64,000 bases of DNA from Saccharothrix algeriensis (GTDB lineage: Bacteria; Actinomycetota; Actinomycetes; Mycobacteriales; Pseudonocardiaceae). The position numbers and the translations under genes are program-made. The notes beneath the pieces are model-generated. The model saw only the letters and a program-made list of their open reading frames with translations. It made no database searches and had not been told where the DNA came from. The stretch is from contig NZ_JAFBCL010000001.1 in assembly GCF_016907655.1 (NCBI RefSeq), positions 1,922,001 to 1,986,000 of the forward strand. The letters run 5' to 3'. Below are positions 8,358-16,059 of the stretch, piece after piece (the first letter of the stretch is position 1; every line of letters starts with the position of its first letter).

Positions 8358-9463
8358 AGCAGCTCCCTGGTGGGCGCGTGCCGGACCTCGCCGGCGTGGG
8401 TGAGGCAGGCCCCGGACAGCACCTCGTCGGTCAGGTCCGGCGCCACCCGCCCCTCGGCGGTCATCAGCCCGAGCAGGTTGGCGACGTTGCGGGCGTACAG
8501 CCGGCTGGCGTGCACCGGCAGGGCGCTGGGCAGGTTGCGCGCGCCGTGCACCAGGACCTCGCCGACCCGCACGTCCTCGCCGGGCGCGGACCCGACCACG
8601 TTGCCGCCCGACTCGGCGGCCAGGTCCACCACCACGGAACCGGGCGCCATGGCCTTGAGCATGTCGGTGGTGACCAGCACGGGCGCCCTGCGCCCGGGCA
8701 CGGCGGCGGTGGTGATGACGACGTCGCTGGCGGCCACCCGCTCGGCGATCAGCTCGCGCTGGCGCTCCAAGCGGGCCTCCGGCAGCTCGGCCGCGTAGAC
8801 GCCGTCCTGCGCCTCCAGGTCCAGCTCCAGGAACTTCGCGCCCAGGCTGCGCACCTCCTCGGCGGCGGCCCCGCGCACGTCGTGGGCCTCCACCACCGCG
8901 CCGAGCCGACGAGCGGTGGCGATGGCCTGCAGGCCCGCCACGCCCGCGCCGAGCACGAGCACCTTGGCGGGCGGCACGGTGCCGGCGGCCGTGGTGAACA
9001 TCGGCAGGAAGCGCGGCAGGCGCTCCGCCGCGACGAGGACGGCCCGGTAGCCGGCGACCAGGGCCTGGGAGGACAGCGCGTCGGCGCCCTGCGCCCGCGT
9101 CACGCGGGGCAGCAGGTCGAGGCTGAACGCGGTGACGCCGCGCTCCACCAGGACCCGGACGAGGTCGAGCTCGCCCGCCGGTTGGAGGAAGCTGACCGTG
9201 ATGTCGCCCTCCCGCAGCAGCCGGGCCCGGTCCGGGTCCAGCGGCTGCACGGAGGCCACGACCTCGGTCCGGCCGGCGGGGTGGTCGGGGACGACCTCGG
9301 CGCCCGCCGCGCGGTAGGCGGCGTCCGAGGCGTGGGCGTGGGCGCCCGCCCCGGCCTGCACGGCCACCCCGAGACCGGCGCCGACCAGGGACCCCACCGT
9401 CTCCGGGAGACCGGCCACGCGGCGTTCGGCGGGCCGCGACTCCGCGGGTATGCCCACTCTCAC
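8354..9463 (-). CDS. pntAA: NAD(P) transhydrogenase subunit alpha part 1 PntAA
   Basis: The soluble NAD(H)-binding dI subunit, 369 aa. The Rossmann motif KVLVLGAGVAGLQAIATA is near residue 165 and the family start RVGIPAE is at the N-terminus. GTG 9463 is used as start. It has no good Shine-Dalgarno, but a TACCGT box lies eight bases upstream, so a leaderless transcript is plausible. A perfect palindrome just upstream (9478-9497) may be its operator. It is the first gene of the pntAA-pntAB-pntB operon. Confidence 0.94.
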   Translation of the reverse strand: MRVGIPAESRPAERRVAGLPETVGSLVGAGLGVAVQAGAGAHAHASDAAYRAAGAEVVPDHPAGRTEVVASVQPLDPDRARLLREGDITVSFLQPAGELDLVRVLVERGVTAFSLDLLPRVTRAQGADALSSQALVAGYRAVLVAAERLPRFLPMFTTAAGTVPPAKVLVLGAGVAGLQAIATARRLGAVVEAHDVRGAAAEEVRSLGAKFLELDLEAQDGVYAAELPEARLERQRELIAERVAASDVVITTAAVPGRRAPVLVTTDMLKAMAPGSVVVDLAAESGGNVVGSAPGEDVRVGEVLVHGARNLPSALPVHASRLYARNVANLLGLMTAEGRVAPDLTDEVLSGACLTHAGEVRHAPTRELL

Positions 9464-9477
9464 GGGGAGTCACGGTA

Positions 9478-9497
9478 GTGGATCAAAGGTGATCCAC
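9478..9497. promoter_or_regulatory. Palindrome in the pntAA promoter region
   Basis: The sequence GTGGATCAAAGGTGATCCAC has two perfect 8-bp arms around AAGG. It lies between the end of the nitric oxide synthase gene and the pntAA start, where the -35/-10 spacer of a leaderless pntAA promoter would fall. An operator for an unknown regulator is the favoured reading; a weak terminator for the upstream gene is the alternative, but there is no T run. Confidence 0.4.
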
Positions 9498-9555
9498 ACC
9501 ACAGCGCGGGCCCGATGTTGACCGTACGGACGTACTGCGCGGTGGCCGGTGACGC

Positions 9556-10704
9556 TCAGTTGATGACCGGGCAGACCCCCGTGGTGCCGCGGGGGAAGAA
9601 GTTGGGCACCAGCTCGCCCTTGTCGTAGTAGCGGTGGAACACCCCGGTGATCCCGCCGGACATCGGCGGCACGATCCAGGTCCAGTCCGCCGGGCACGAC
9701 CGGCCCGCCGCCTCCTCCCGCGCCAGGTGCGCGAGGAACCGCTCGGACTCGGTGTGGTGGTCGGTGATCGTGACGCCGGCCCGCGCGAACGAGTGCAGCA
9801 CCGCCCGGTTCAGCTCGACCAGCACGCGGTCGCGCCACAGCGTCCGCACGTCGGAGGTGTCCAGGCCCATCCGCCTGCCCAGGTAGGGCAGCAGGTCGTA
9901 GCGGTCGGTGTCGGCGAAGTTGCGGGCCCCGATCTCGGTGCCCATGTACCAGCCGTTGAACGGCGCAGCCGGGTAGTCCACGCCGCCGATGCGCAGCCGC
10001 ATGTCGCTGATGGCGGGCACGGCGTGCCACTTCAGGCCCAGGCCGGCCAGCCACTGGTACTCGGGGTGGCTCATCGGCACCTCCAGCACGGCGTCGCCCG
10101 GCAGCTCCACCAGCGCGGGCTCCGCGTCCTCGCCCTCGACCAGCAGCGGCAGCACGTCGAACGGCCCGCGCGCGACCGGCGGGCGCCAGCCGTGCGCGAT
10201 GACCCGCTCGGTCAGCTCGGCGTTGCGGCGGTCGCCGAGCACCCCGCCGTCCCGGCCGCGGTAGCCGGCGTAGCGGACCAGCTGCTCGTTGCGGATGCGC
10301 GGGCCGGGCCTGCCCGGCTCGTCGGGGGCGAAGACGGTGATCACCGGGCGGACCCGGCCGCCGTTGGTCGCCAGCCGGAGGTGCTCGACGCACTCGTCGG
10401 CGACCGCCTTCGGGTCGCGCAGGTCCCGCAGGTCGCGGACCTTGAGGCTGCGCCAGTACAGGCGGCCGATGCAGCGCGCGCTGTTGCGCCACGCGACCCG
10501 GGCGCCGAAGACCAGCTCGGCCGGCGTGTGGCGGTAGGTGCCGGTGGCGGCGACCTCGGCGTGCACCTCGGCCAGGCGGTGCTCGGCGGGACCTTCCTCG
10601 GGGTGCTCGAAGCGGTGCAGGCGGATGAACTCGGTGGCTTCGGCGAGGTCGAGCGAGGGGGTCAGGGGGATGGCCGCAGCCGGACACGAGGGGACGGGTG
10701 CCAT
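9556..10704 (-). CDS. nos: Bacterial nitric oxide synthase oxygenase
   Basis: A 382-aa bacterial NOS, which oxidises L-arginine to citrulline and NO using a heme-thiolate and tetrahydrobiopterin or folate. The proximal heme Cys motif WRNSARCIGRLYW is near residue 75, the substrate-site segment PFNGWYMGTEIG near 250, and WTWIVPPMSGG near 345. The N-terminal hook of animal enzymes and the reductase domain are absent, as in other bacterial NOS. No dedicated reductase is adjacent, so host flavodoxin or ferredoxin reductases would supply electrons. In actinomycetes NOS can serve nitration of natural products or stress defence; no TxtE-like partner is next door. Confidence 0.93.
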   Translation of the reverse strand: MAPVPSCPAAAIPLTPSLDLAEATEFIRLHRFEHPEEGPAEHRLAEVHAEVAATGTYRHTPAELVFGARVAWRNSARCIGRLYWRSLKVRDLRDLRDPKAVADECVEHLRLATNGGRVRPVITVFAPDEPGRPGPRIRNEQLVRYAGYRGRDGGVLGDRRNAELTERVIAHGWRPPVARGPFDVLPLLVEGEDAEPALVELPGDAVLEVPMSHPEYQWLAGLGLKWHAVPAISDMRLRIGGVDYPAAPFNGWYMGTEIGARNFADTDRYDLLPYLGRRMGLDTSDVRTLWRDRVLVELNRAVLHSFARAGVTITDHHTESERFLAHLAREEAAGRSCPADWTWIVPPMSGGITGVFHRYYDKGELVPNFFPRGTTGVCPVIN

Positions 10705-10880
10705 GGCGGGACACCGTAGTTGGACTTCGGCGGGTGGTGCACCGCCACGCCGGCCCCCGGACGGCCGCCACGTCCGGCGACCGGTGGCGCACGGTGAGTG
10801 CTTGATCCGCCGATGGGTGAGCAGTCCTGCGGAAACGAGTGATGTTGTTTCGTTACCCGGTCGACCTCGGGCAGTGATCG

Positions 10881-10895
10881 GTGACGCACATCACA
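10881..10895. promoter_or_regulatory. CRP/FNR-like palindrome upstream of nos
   Basis: GTGACGCACATCACA matches the CRP/FNR half-site pattern TGTGA-N6-TCACA with one change. It lies about 180 nt upstream of the nos start and overlaps the stop codon of the FAD monooxygenase. It could recruit a Crp/Fnr regulator to the nos promoter, but a single short match at high GC is weak evidence. Confidence 0.25.
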
Positions 10896-12009
10896 GCGGT
10901 TGGTCCCCTCGGGCGGGCGCCAGGACCGGCGGCTCCCACGCCGTGAACCTCGCCATGGCCCGCAGGCCCACCGCGGGCGGCACGGCGCGCATCGCCGCGT
11001 CCCGCAGCGCGACCGCGACCGGGTTGCGCAGCCGCTGGCCGACCCGCCCCGCGAGCCGCGAGGCGCGGGCGACCGACCGGGTGCGCGGCCGACGCGCGCG
11101 GTCGTAGTCGGCAAGCGCTTGCGGCACGGTGTCGTGCCGGGCGCACGCGGCGGCGAGCACCACCGCGTCCTCCAGCGCCATGCCCGCGCCCTGCCCCAGG
11201 TAGGGCGTCATGGCGTGGGCCGCGTCGCCGAGCAGCGCCACCCGGCCGCGCGCGCAGGGGGGCAGCGGGGCGACCAGCTCGTGGATGTCGTGCCGCAGCA
11301 CGGTCCCGGGCGGGGTCGCGGCCAGCACGGCGGGCACGGGGTCGTGCCAGTCCCCCACCAGCTCGCGCACCAGGCCCACCTCGTCGGCGGAGCCGCCGCC
11401 CTCGGGCGCGGTCGTCGCGGCGTACCAGCAGACCCGGCCGTCGCCCAGCGGCAGCACGCCGAACTCCGTCCCCGGCCCGAGGGTCTGGGTGATCGCCAGG
11501 TCGCGGGGGAACCGCGCCTCGGTGACGCTGCGCCACGCCGTGGTCCCCGTGTACACCGGCCCGGGGTAACCGGGGAACAGTTCGGCCCGCAGCCGGCTGC
11601 GGATGCCGTCGGCCGCCACCACCAGGTCGGCGTCCACGTCCGCGGCCGAGCGGACCTCGGTCGAGGTGACCAGGCAGCGCTCGGGCAGCGCCGAGCGCAG
11701 CACGCGGTGCAGGTCGGCCCGGTGCACCGCCACGACGTGCTCCAGCCCCGCGGCGTCCACGCGCGCCAGCGCCCGCCCCCTCGGGTCCAGGACGCCGCCC
11801 GCGACGCGGGGCGTCCCGATCGCCCGGACCTCGTCCGCCAGCCCCAGCGCGCCCAGCGCCCGCAGCGCGTTGGGCAGCACGCCGATGCCCGCGCCGACCT
11901 CGCCGAACCCGGCCGCCCGCTCCAGCACGACGACCTCCCACCCCACCGCGCGCAGCGCCACCGCCGCCGCGAGCCCGCCCAGACCTCCACCGACCACCGC
12001 TGCGCGCAC
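10891..12009 (-). CDS. FAD-dependent monooxygenase (PHBH/aromatic hydroxylase class)
   Basis: A 372-aa group A flavoprotein monooxygenase. The N-terminal dinucleotide-binding motif VVGGGLGGLAAAV, the DG motif (VVAADGIRSRLR, about 145) and the GD motif (VALLGDAAHAMTPYLGQGAG, about 270) are all present. GTG 12009 is chosen because AAGGGG lies eight bases upstream and the protein then starts immediately before the FAD motif; GTG 12018 is an alternative. It is divergent from a TetR regulator across a large palindromic operator, so TetR very likely represses it in the absence of an aromatic or xenobiotic inducer. The substrate is unknown. Confidence 0.88.
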   Translation of the reverse strand: MRAAVVGGGLGGLAAAVALRAVGWEVVVLERAAGFGEVGAGIGVLPNALRALGALGLADEVRAIGTPRVAGGVLDPRGRALARVDAAGLEHVVAVHRADLHRVLRSALPERCLVTSTEVRSAADVDADLVVAADGIRSRLRAELFPGYPGPVYTGTTAWRSVTEARFPRDLAITQTLGPGTEFGVLPLGDGRVCWYAATTAPEGGGSADEVGLVRELVGDWHDPVPAVLAATPPGTVLRHDIHELVAPLPPCARGRVALLGDAAHAMTPYLGQGAGMALEDAVVLAAACARHDTVPQALADYDRARRPRTRSVARASRLAGRVGQRLRNPVAVALRDAAMRAVPPAVGLRAMARFTAWEPPVLAPARGDQPL

Positions 12010-12021
12010 GAGCCCCACCCC

Positions 12022-12061
12022 TTCTACACCTGTAGAGGACTCGTACTCTACAGGTGTAGAA
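12022..12061. promoter_or_regulatory. Double TetR operator
   Basis: Two perfect 16-bp inverted arms (12022-12037 and 12046-12061) flank an 8-bp spacer. Each arm contains its own quasi-palindrome CTACACCTGTAG or complement (CTACA-2-TGTAG). This lies between the divergent FAD monooxygenase and tetR starts and just before the tetR Shine-Dalgarno (AGGGAG, 12061-12066). It fits two adjacent TetR dimer sites controlling both genes. Confidence 0.75.
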
Positions 12062-12072
12062 GGGAGTTGCCC

Positions 12073-12657
12073 GTGACCGACCGCGTGACCTCCATCGCCG
12101 ACGCGGCCATCCACGTGGTCGCCACCCGCGGGATGCGCGGCCTGACCCACCGCGCCGTCGACGCCGAGGCCGGCCTGCCGCAGGGCTCCACGTCGGCCTA
12201 CTTCCGCACCCGCAAGGCGCTGGTCGAGGGTCTGGTGCAGCGGCTGGCCGAGCTGGACCGGGCCGAGGCCGCCCGGGCCGACCTGCCCGGACCGCCGGAC
12301 CCCGACGCGCTCGCCGAGGCCATCGCCGGCGTCCTGGACCTGTGGCTGACCACCGGCCGCGAGCGCACCCTGGCCCGCTACGCGTGCCTGCTGGAGGCCA
12401 CCCGCCACCCGGAGCTGCGCGGGGTCCTCGCCCACGGCGCCGGGGCCCGCGCCCAGGCCCGCGGGCTGCTGGAGCGGGCGGGCGTGCCGGACGCGGAGCG
12501 GCGGGGCCGGGCGCTGGTCGCGTTCCTGGACGGCCTGCTGTTCGACCGCCTGGTCGGCGCGGGCGCCGTGCACGCGCCCGAGCCCGGCACCCCGGAGAGC
12601 CGGGCGGACCTGGCCGACGCCGTGCGGACCGCGCTGCGGGCCGCGCTCGGGAAATGA
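12073..12657 (+). CDS. TetR-family transcriptional repressor
   Basis: A 194-aa TetR regulator. The N-terminal helix-turn-helix reads SIADAAIHVVATRGMRGLTH followed by VDAEAGLPQGSTSAYFRTR. The GTG start has an AGGGAG Shine-Dalgarno at six-base spacing, inside the edge of the palindromic operator, so autorepression is expected. The C-terminal ligand-binding domain is typical in length. It is divergent from the FAD monooxygenase, its likely main target. The promoter of the downstream leader ORF appears to lie at the 3' end of this gene. Confidence 0.88.
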   Translation: MTDRVTSIADAAIHVVATRGMRGLTHRAVDAEAGLPQGSTSAYFRTRKALVEGLVQRLAELDRAEAARADLPGPPDPDALAEAIAGVLDLWLTTGRERTLARYACLLEATRHPELRGVLAHGAGARAQARGLLERAGVPDAERRGRALVAFLDGLLFDRLVGAGAVHAPEPGTPESRADLADAVRTALRAALGK

Positions 12658-12671
12658 GTCGACGCCCGCGC

Positions 12672-12677
12672 TACCGT
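12672..12677 (+). promoter_or_regulatory. Putative -10 box of the glycosyltransferase leader transcript
   Basis: TACCGT is followed by six bases and then the GTG of a nine-codon ORF, the spacing expected for an actinobacterial leaderless transcript starting on the first base of the ORF. No clear -35 hexamer is seen. Confidence 0.45.
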
Positions 12678-12683
12678 TGCCCC

Positions 12684-12713
12684 GTGTTCGCCTTCAAGGT
12701 CTTCTACCTCTGA
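12684..12713 (+). CDS. Nine-residue leader peptide of the macrolide glycosyltransferase gene
   Basis: GTG TTC GCC TTC AAG GTC TTC TAC CTC TGA encodes MFAFKVFYL. It has no Shine-Dalgarno, but a TACCGT box lies six bases upstream, so it could be read as a leaderless ORF. Its stop codon is embedded in the 5' arm of a long hairpin that ends just before the glycosyltransferase Shine-Dalgarno. The layout matches drug-inducible ribosome-stalling leaders of macrolide resistance genes; the hydrophobic aromatic ending recalls short macrolide-arrest leaders. Function as a drug sensor is inference. Confidence 0.65.
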   Translation: MFAFKVFYL

Positions 12714-12786
12714 TTCCGGCTCAGCCGCCCGCCCCCGCGCGCACCGCGCGCGACGGGGCCCCTGAGCCGACCCAGGAATCACCGGA
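12712..12786 (+). promoter_or_regulatory. Attenuator hairpin before the macrolide glycosyltransferase
   Basis: GATTCC (12712-12717) pairs with GGAATC (12775-12780), GGCTCAG (12718-12724) with CTGAGCC (12762-12768), GCCCC (12731-12735) with GGGGC (12755-12759), and CGCGCGC (12736-12742) with GCGCGCG (12746-12752). In an alternative fold TCCGG (12715-12719) pairs with CCGGA (12782-12786), which covers the Shine-Dalgarno GGAG at 12784-12787. A ribosome stalled at the end of the leader ORF would cover 12712-12724 and release the ribosome-binding site. There is no T run, so translational rather than transcriptional attenuation is favoured. Confidence 0.6.
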
Positions 12787-12793
12787 GAAACCC

Positions 12794-13942
12794 TTGTCGC
12801 ACATCGCTTTCCTCAACATCCCCGGCCACGGCCACGTCAACCCGACCCTGCCCGTCGTGGCGGAGCTGGTCGCGCGCGGCCACCGGGTCACCTACGCCGT
12901 GCCGGAGGGCTTCACCGCCGCGGTGGAGCACGCCGGCGCGACCGCCCTCGGCCACCCGACCACGCTGCCCGCCGACGACCGGGAGTGGCCCACCGAGGCG
13001 GCGCCCGCCATGCGGCTGTTCCTGGCCGAGGCCGTCGCCGTGCTGCCGCTGCTGGCAGCCGCCTGCGCCGACGACCGCCCGGACGCGGTCGTCCACGACA
13101 TCGGCGCGTGGACCGGGCGCGTCCTGGCCGCCCGCTGGGGTGTGCCGGCGATCCAGTTCTCCCCCACCTTCGTGGCCTACGAGGGCTGGGAGGAGGACAT
13201 GGGCCCGATCAACGACACACCGGAGATGAAGGCCGTGCACGCCGACATCGGGGCGTGGCTGCGCGCGCAGGGCGTCACGATGCCGGTGCTGGAGTACGTC
13301 GGCCACCCGGACCGGGCGATCGTGAGCATCACGCGGTCGTTCCAGCGCGGCGACGTGGTGGCCGACAAGTACGCGTTCGTGGGCCCGTGCCTCGGCGACC
13401 GCTCGTTCCAGGGCTCCTGGCAGCCGCCCGCCGACGGGCGGCCGGTGCTGCTGGTGTCGCTGGGCTCGGCCTACACCGACGACCCGGCGTTCTACCGCGC
13501 GTGCCTGGCGGCGTTCGGCGGTTCGGAGTGGCACGTGGTGGTCAACATCGGCGCGCACGTCGACCCGGCGGAGCTGGGCGACGTCCCGGCCGGCGTGGAG
13601 CTGCACCGCCGGGTGCCCCAGCTGGAGATCCTGTCGCACGCCAAGGTGTTCGTCACGCACTGCGGCATGGGCGGCACCATGGAGGCCCTGTACCACGGCG
13701 TCCCGATGATCGGCGTGCCGACCATCGGCGAGCAGGTCGTGAACGCCGCGCGCGTGGCCGAACTCGGCTACGGCCGGCACCTGCCGCGCGAGCAGGTCAC
13801 GCCCGAGGCCCTGCGCGCCGCCGCGCGGGAGCTGGCCGACGACCCGGAGGTCGCCGCCCGCCTCGCCGCGGCCCGCGCCGAGGTCCGCTCCGCCGGCGGC
13901 GCCGCCGCGGCGGCGGACGTGGTCGAACGCGCCCTGCGGTGA
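12794..13942 (+). CDS. Macrolide-type family 1 glycosyltransferase (Mgt/OleD-like)
   Basis: A 382-aa GT-B glycosyltransferase of the MGT family that inactivates macrolides by glucosylation with UDP-glucose. The N-terminal acceptor domain starts HIAFLNIPGHGHVNP with the catalytic-base His region, and the C-terminal donor motif reads FVTHCGMGGTMEALYHGVPM near residue 290. The TTG start has GGAG at six-base spacing. It is preceded by a leader ORF and hairpin, which supports a resistance role, and by tetR. Substrate is inferred from the family; plant-like flavonoid or other acceptors are possible. A terminator follows. Confidence 0.87.
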   Translation: MSHIAFLNIPGHGHVNPTLPVVAELVARGHRVTYAVPEGFTAAVEHAGATALGHPTTLPADDREWPTEAAPAMRLFLAEAVAVLPLLAAACADDRPDAVVHDIGAWTGRVLAARWGVPAIQFSPTFVAYEGWEEDMGPINDTPEMKAVHADIGAWLRAQGVTMPVLEYVGHPDRAIVSITRSFQRGDVVADKYAFVGPCLGDRSFQGSWQPPADGRPVLLVSLGSAYTDDPAFYRACLAAFGGSEWHVVVNIGAHVDPAELGDVPAGVELHRRVPQLEILSHAKVFVTHCGMGGTMEALYHGVPMIGVPTIGEQVVNAARVAELGYGRHLPREQVTPEALRAAARELADDPEVAARLAAARAEVRSAGGAAAAADVVERALR

Positions 13943-13949
13943 CGCGGGA

Positions 13950-13978
13950 GGGGGCGGCGCCGCACGGGCGCCGCCCCC
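13950..13978. terminator. Bidirectional hairpin terminator
   Basis: A perfect 11-bp GC stem (13950-13960 with 13968-13978) and a 7-nt loop lie between the convergent glycosyltransferase and XRE genes. Confidence 0.75.
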
Positions 13979-13981
13979 GCT

Positions 13982-14221
13982 TCAGGCGGACCGCTCGTCG
14001 CTGCCCAGCCGGGGGAACGGGTCGGTCGAGAACACGACCTCCACCGGCACCTCGAAGTACTGCGCGATGCGCAGCGCCAGGTACAGGCTCGGGCTGTACT
14101 CGCCGCGTTCCAGGTAGCCCACGGTCTGGTAGTGGATGCCCAGCGCCTCGGACAGCAGGCGGCGCGACACCCCCCGCTCCGCGCGCAGCATCGCGATCCG
14201 GTTGAAGACTGTCTCGCTCAC
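13982..14221 (-). CDS. Small XRE-family regulator of the ABC exporter
   Basis: A 79-aa Cro/C1-type helix-turn-helix protein: RIAMLRAERGVSRRLLSEAL, then HYQTVGYLERGEYSPSLYLALRIAQYFEV, the form typical of short regulators encoded with ABC-2 exporters in Gram-positives. The GTG start overlaps the permease stop by four bases, so it is translated from the exporter operon. It probably autoregulates the operon through the palindromes upstream of the ATPase gene. Confidence 0.85.
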   Translation of the reverse strand: MSETVFNRIAMLRAERGVSRRLLSEALGIHYQTVGYLERGEYSPSLYLALRIAQYFEVPVEVVFSTDPFPRLGSDERSA

Positions 14222-15072
14222 CCGACGCCTCTCGTCAGCGCCGCCTGCCGGCGCTGCTCCATGTCGGAGCCCGACTCGCGCCGGGCCATCCGACGCAGGA
14301 TGGTAGGCGCGACCAGGAAGCCGACCACCGCCCACACCCCCAGCACGCCGAACGTCTCCGGCACCCGCCACGTCCCGCCGATCTCGGCCGCCGCCGCGGA
14401 GTCGGGCAGCAGCGCGGCCCGCGCGCCCAGGCCCGTCCAGTACACCGGGAACACCTGCGCGACGCCCTGCAGCCAGCCCGGCAGGGCCGAGATCGGGTAG
14501 AAGATGCCGGAGATCGCCACGACGCCCATCATCGGCAGCATCGTCAGGCCCATCGCGCCCTGCGGGCTCCTGGCCACCGACCCCATCACCGCGCCCCACG
14601 GCAGGGTCGCGAGCAACCCGACCACCAGGACGGCGACCAGCAGCAGCACACCGCCCACCCCGGTCCGGAACAGCCCGTCGACGATCAGCAGGCCGGGGAC
14701 CATGACGATCACCAGGCTGAACAGGACGTCCAGCGAGGTCTGCACGACCCGGCCGACCAGGTAGCCGGTCATGCCGTTGGGGACGGCCTTGGCCCGCAGC
14801 AGCGTGCCGTCCTCGCGGTTGGTCGAGAGCTGGCCGGCCGGGCCGACCAGCCCGCCGAACGCGACCGACATGCCCACCACGCTCGGCAGGGTCAGCGCGG
14901 CCAGCGTCAGGGTCGTCCCGTCCACCGCGGAATCGCGCTGGAACAGCAGCACGGTGAAGTAGGCGACGCCGATGAAGACGTTGTACCACTGGTCCGAGCT
15001 GCCCAGGCAGTGCCGGAACTCGCGCCAGCCGCGCTCCAGGCCCAGCCGCGCCCCGTACGCGGTCGCGTTCAC
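14218..15072 (-). CDS. ABC-2 type exporter permease
   Basis: A 284-aa integral membrane protein with about six hydrophobic helices and the ABC-2 segment ISGIFYPISALPGWLQGVAQVFPVYW near residue 195. The GTG start overlaps the ATPase stop by four bases and its stop overlaps the XRE gene. With the ATPase it would form a drug or lipid exporter; the substrate is unknown. Confidence 0.87.
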   Translation of the reverse strand: MNATAYGARLGLERGWREFRHCLGSSDQWYNVFIGVAYFTVLLFQRDSAVDGTTLTLAALTLPSVVGMSVAFGGLVGPAGQLSTNREDGTLLRAKAVPNGMTGYLVGRVVQTSLDVLFSLVIVMVPGLLIVDGLFRTGVGGVLLLVAVLVVGLLATLPWGAVMGSVARSPQGAMGLTMLPMMGVVAISGIFYPISALPGWLQGVAQVFPVYWTGLGARAALLPDSAAAAEIGGTWRVPETFGVLGVWAVVGFLVAPTILRRMARRESGSDMEQRRQAALTRGVG

Positions 15073-15977
15073 AGCGCGGCCACCTCCTCCTCGTCCGCCC
15101 GGCCGCTCTCGTGGCGCTGCACCAGCGCCAGGTAGGTGTCCTCCAGCGTGCTGCGCCGCACCTCCAAGTCGGAGATGCCCGACCCGTGCTGGGCGAACAG
15201 CCCCCGCACGAAGCCGGTGGCGTCGTCGGTGGCGTGCACGTGCCGCCGGCCGCGCTCCGTCCAGCGCACCTCGGCCTGCCCGGCGACCTGCCTGCCGAGC
15301 TGGTCGGGGCTGCCGTCGGCGATGATCCGGCCGCCGGCGAGCACCAGGATGCGGTCGGCCAGCTTCTCCGCCTCGGCCAGGTCGTGCGTGGTGAGCAGGA
15401 TGGTCATGCCCTCCAGGTCGGACAGCCGGTGCACCAGGTCGTGGAACTCGCGCCGGGCGTGCGGGTCGAAGCCCGCCGTCGGCTCGTCCAGGAACAGCAG
15501 CTCGGGCTTGCCGACGATGCCGATGGCCACGTCCAGCCGGCGGCGCTGGCCGCCGGAGAGCTTGCCGGTCTTCTTGTGCGCGTGCTCCTCCAGCCCGACG
15601 GTCCGGATCAGCTCGTCGGTGTCGAACGGCCGCACGCGGTCGGGCGTGCTGTAGGGCGTGTAGTAGCGGCCGAGGTGGTCCAGCAGTTCCCGCACCCTCC
15701 AGCGCGCGTGGTCGCGCCAGGACTGCAGCACCACGCCGAGCTTGGCCCGCCACACCTCGTCGCCCTTGGCCGGGTCGACGCCGAGCACCCGCACGTGGCC
15801 GCCGGACGGGACCCGGAAGCCCTCCAGGATCTCGATGGTGGTCGTCTTGCCCGCGCCGTTGGGGCCGAGCAGGGCGACCACCTCACCCCGCTCCGCCGTG
15901 AAGTCCACCCCGTGCAGCACGTCCGCGGCGCCGTAGCGCATGTGCAGATCGCGCACCTCGATGACCAGGACACCCAC
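15069..15977 (-). CDS. ABC exporter ATP-binding protein
   Basis: A 302-aa ABC ATPase of the DrrA/daunorubicin-resistance type. Walker A is GPNGAGKTTT (about 38), the signature LSGGQRRRLDVAIGI (about 145), Walker B LLFLDEPTAGFDP and the H-loop TTHD follow, and a DrrA-like C-terminal domain closes the protein. GTG 15977 is assigned although AGGGGGAG lies very close to it, so the exact start is uncertain. It is the first gene of an exporter operon divergent from the P450. Confidence 0.9.
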   Translation of the reverse strand: MGVLVIEVRDLHMRYGAADVLHGVDFTAERGEVVALLGPNGAGKTTTIEILEGFRVPSGGHVRVLGVDPAKGDEVWRAKLGVVLQSWRDHARWRVRELLDHLGRYYTPYSTPDRVRPFDTDELIRTVGLEEHAHKKTGKLSGGQRRRLDVAIGIVGKPELLFLDEPTAGFDPHARREFHDLVHRLSDLEGMTILLTTHDLAEAEKLADRILVLAGGRIIADGSPDQLGRQVAGQAEVRWTERGRRHVHATDDATGFVRGLFAQHGSGISDLEVRRSTLEDTYLALVQRHESGRADEEEVAAL

Positions 15978-16006
15978 CTCCCCCTGTCGAAGTTGTCGGG
16001 CGTTTT

Positions 16007-16022
16007 GTAGCACACCTGCTAC
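16007..16022. promoter_or_regulatory. Palindrome upstream of the ABC exporter operon
   Basis: GTAGCA-CACC-TGCTAC is a perfect 6-bp inverted repeat about 30 nt upstream of the ATPase start, on the side of the exporter promoter. A role as operator for the operon's XRE protein is an inference from position. Confidence 0.4.
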
Positions 16023-16059
16023 GAGTCGTACTACGGAGATTCCCTTACGGTTTATTTAC

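Noticed and set aside
13950..13978. Regulatory palindrome for the XRE gene
   Set aside because: It lies after both convergent genes and has the shape of a bidirectional terminator.
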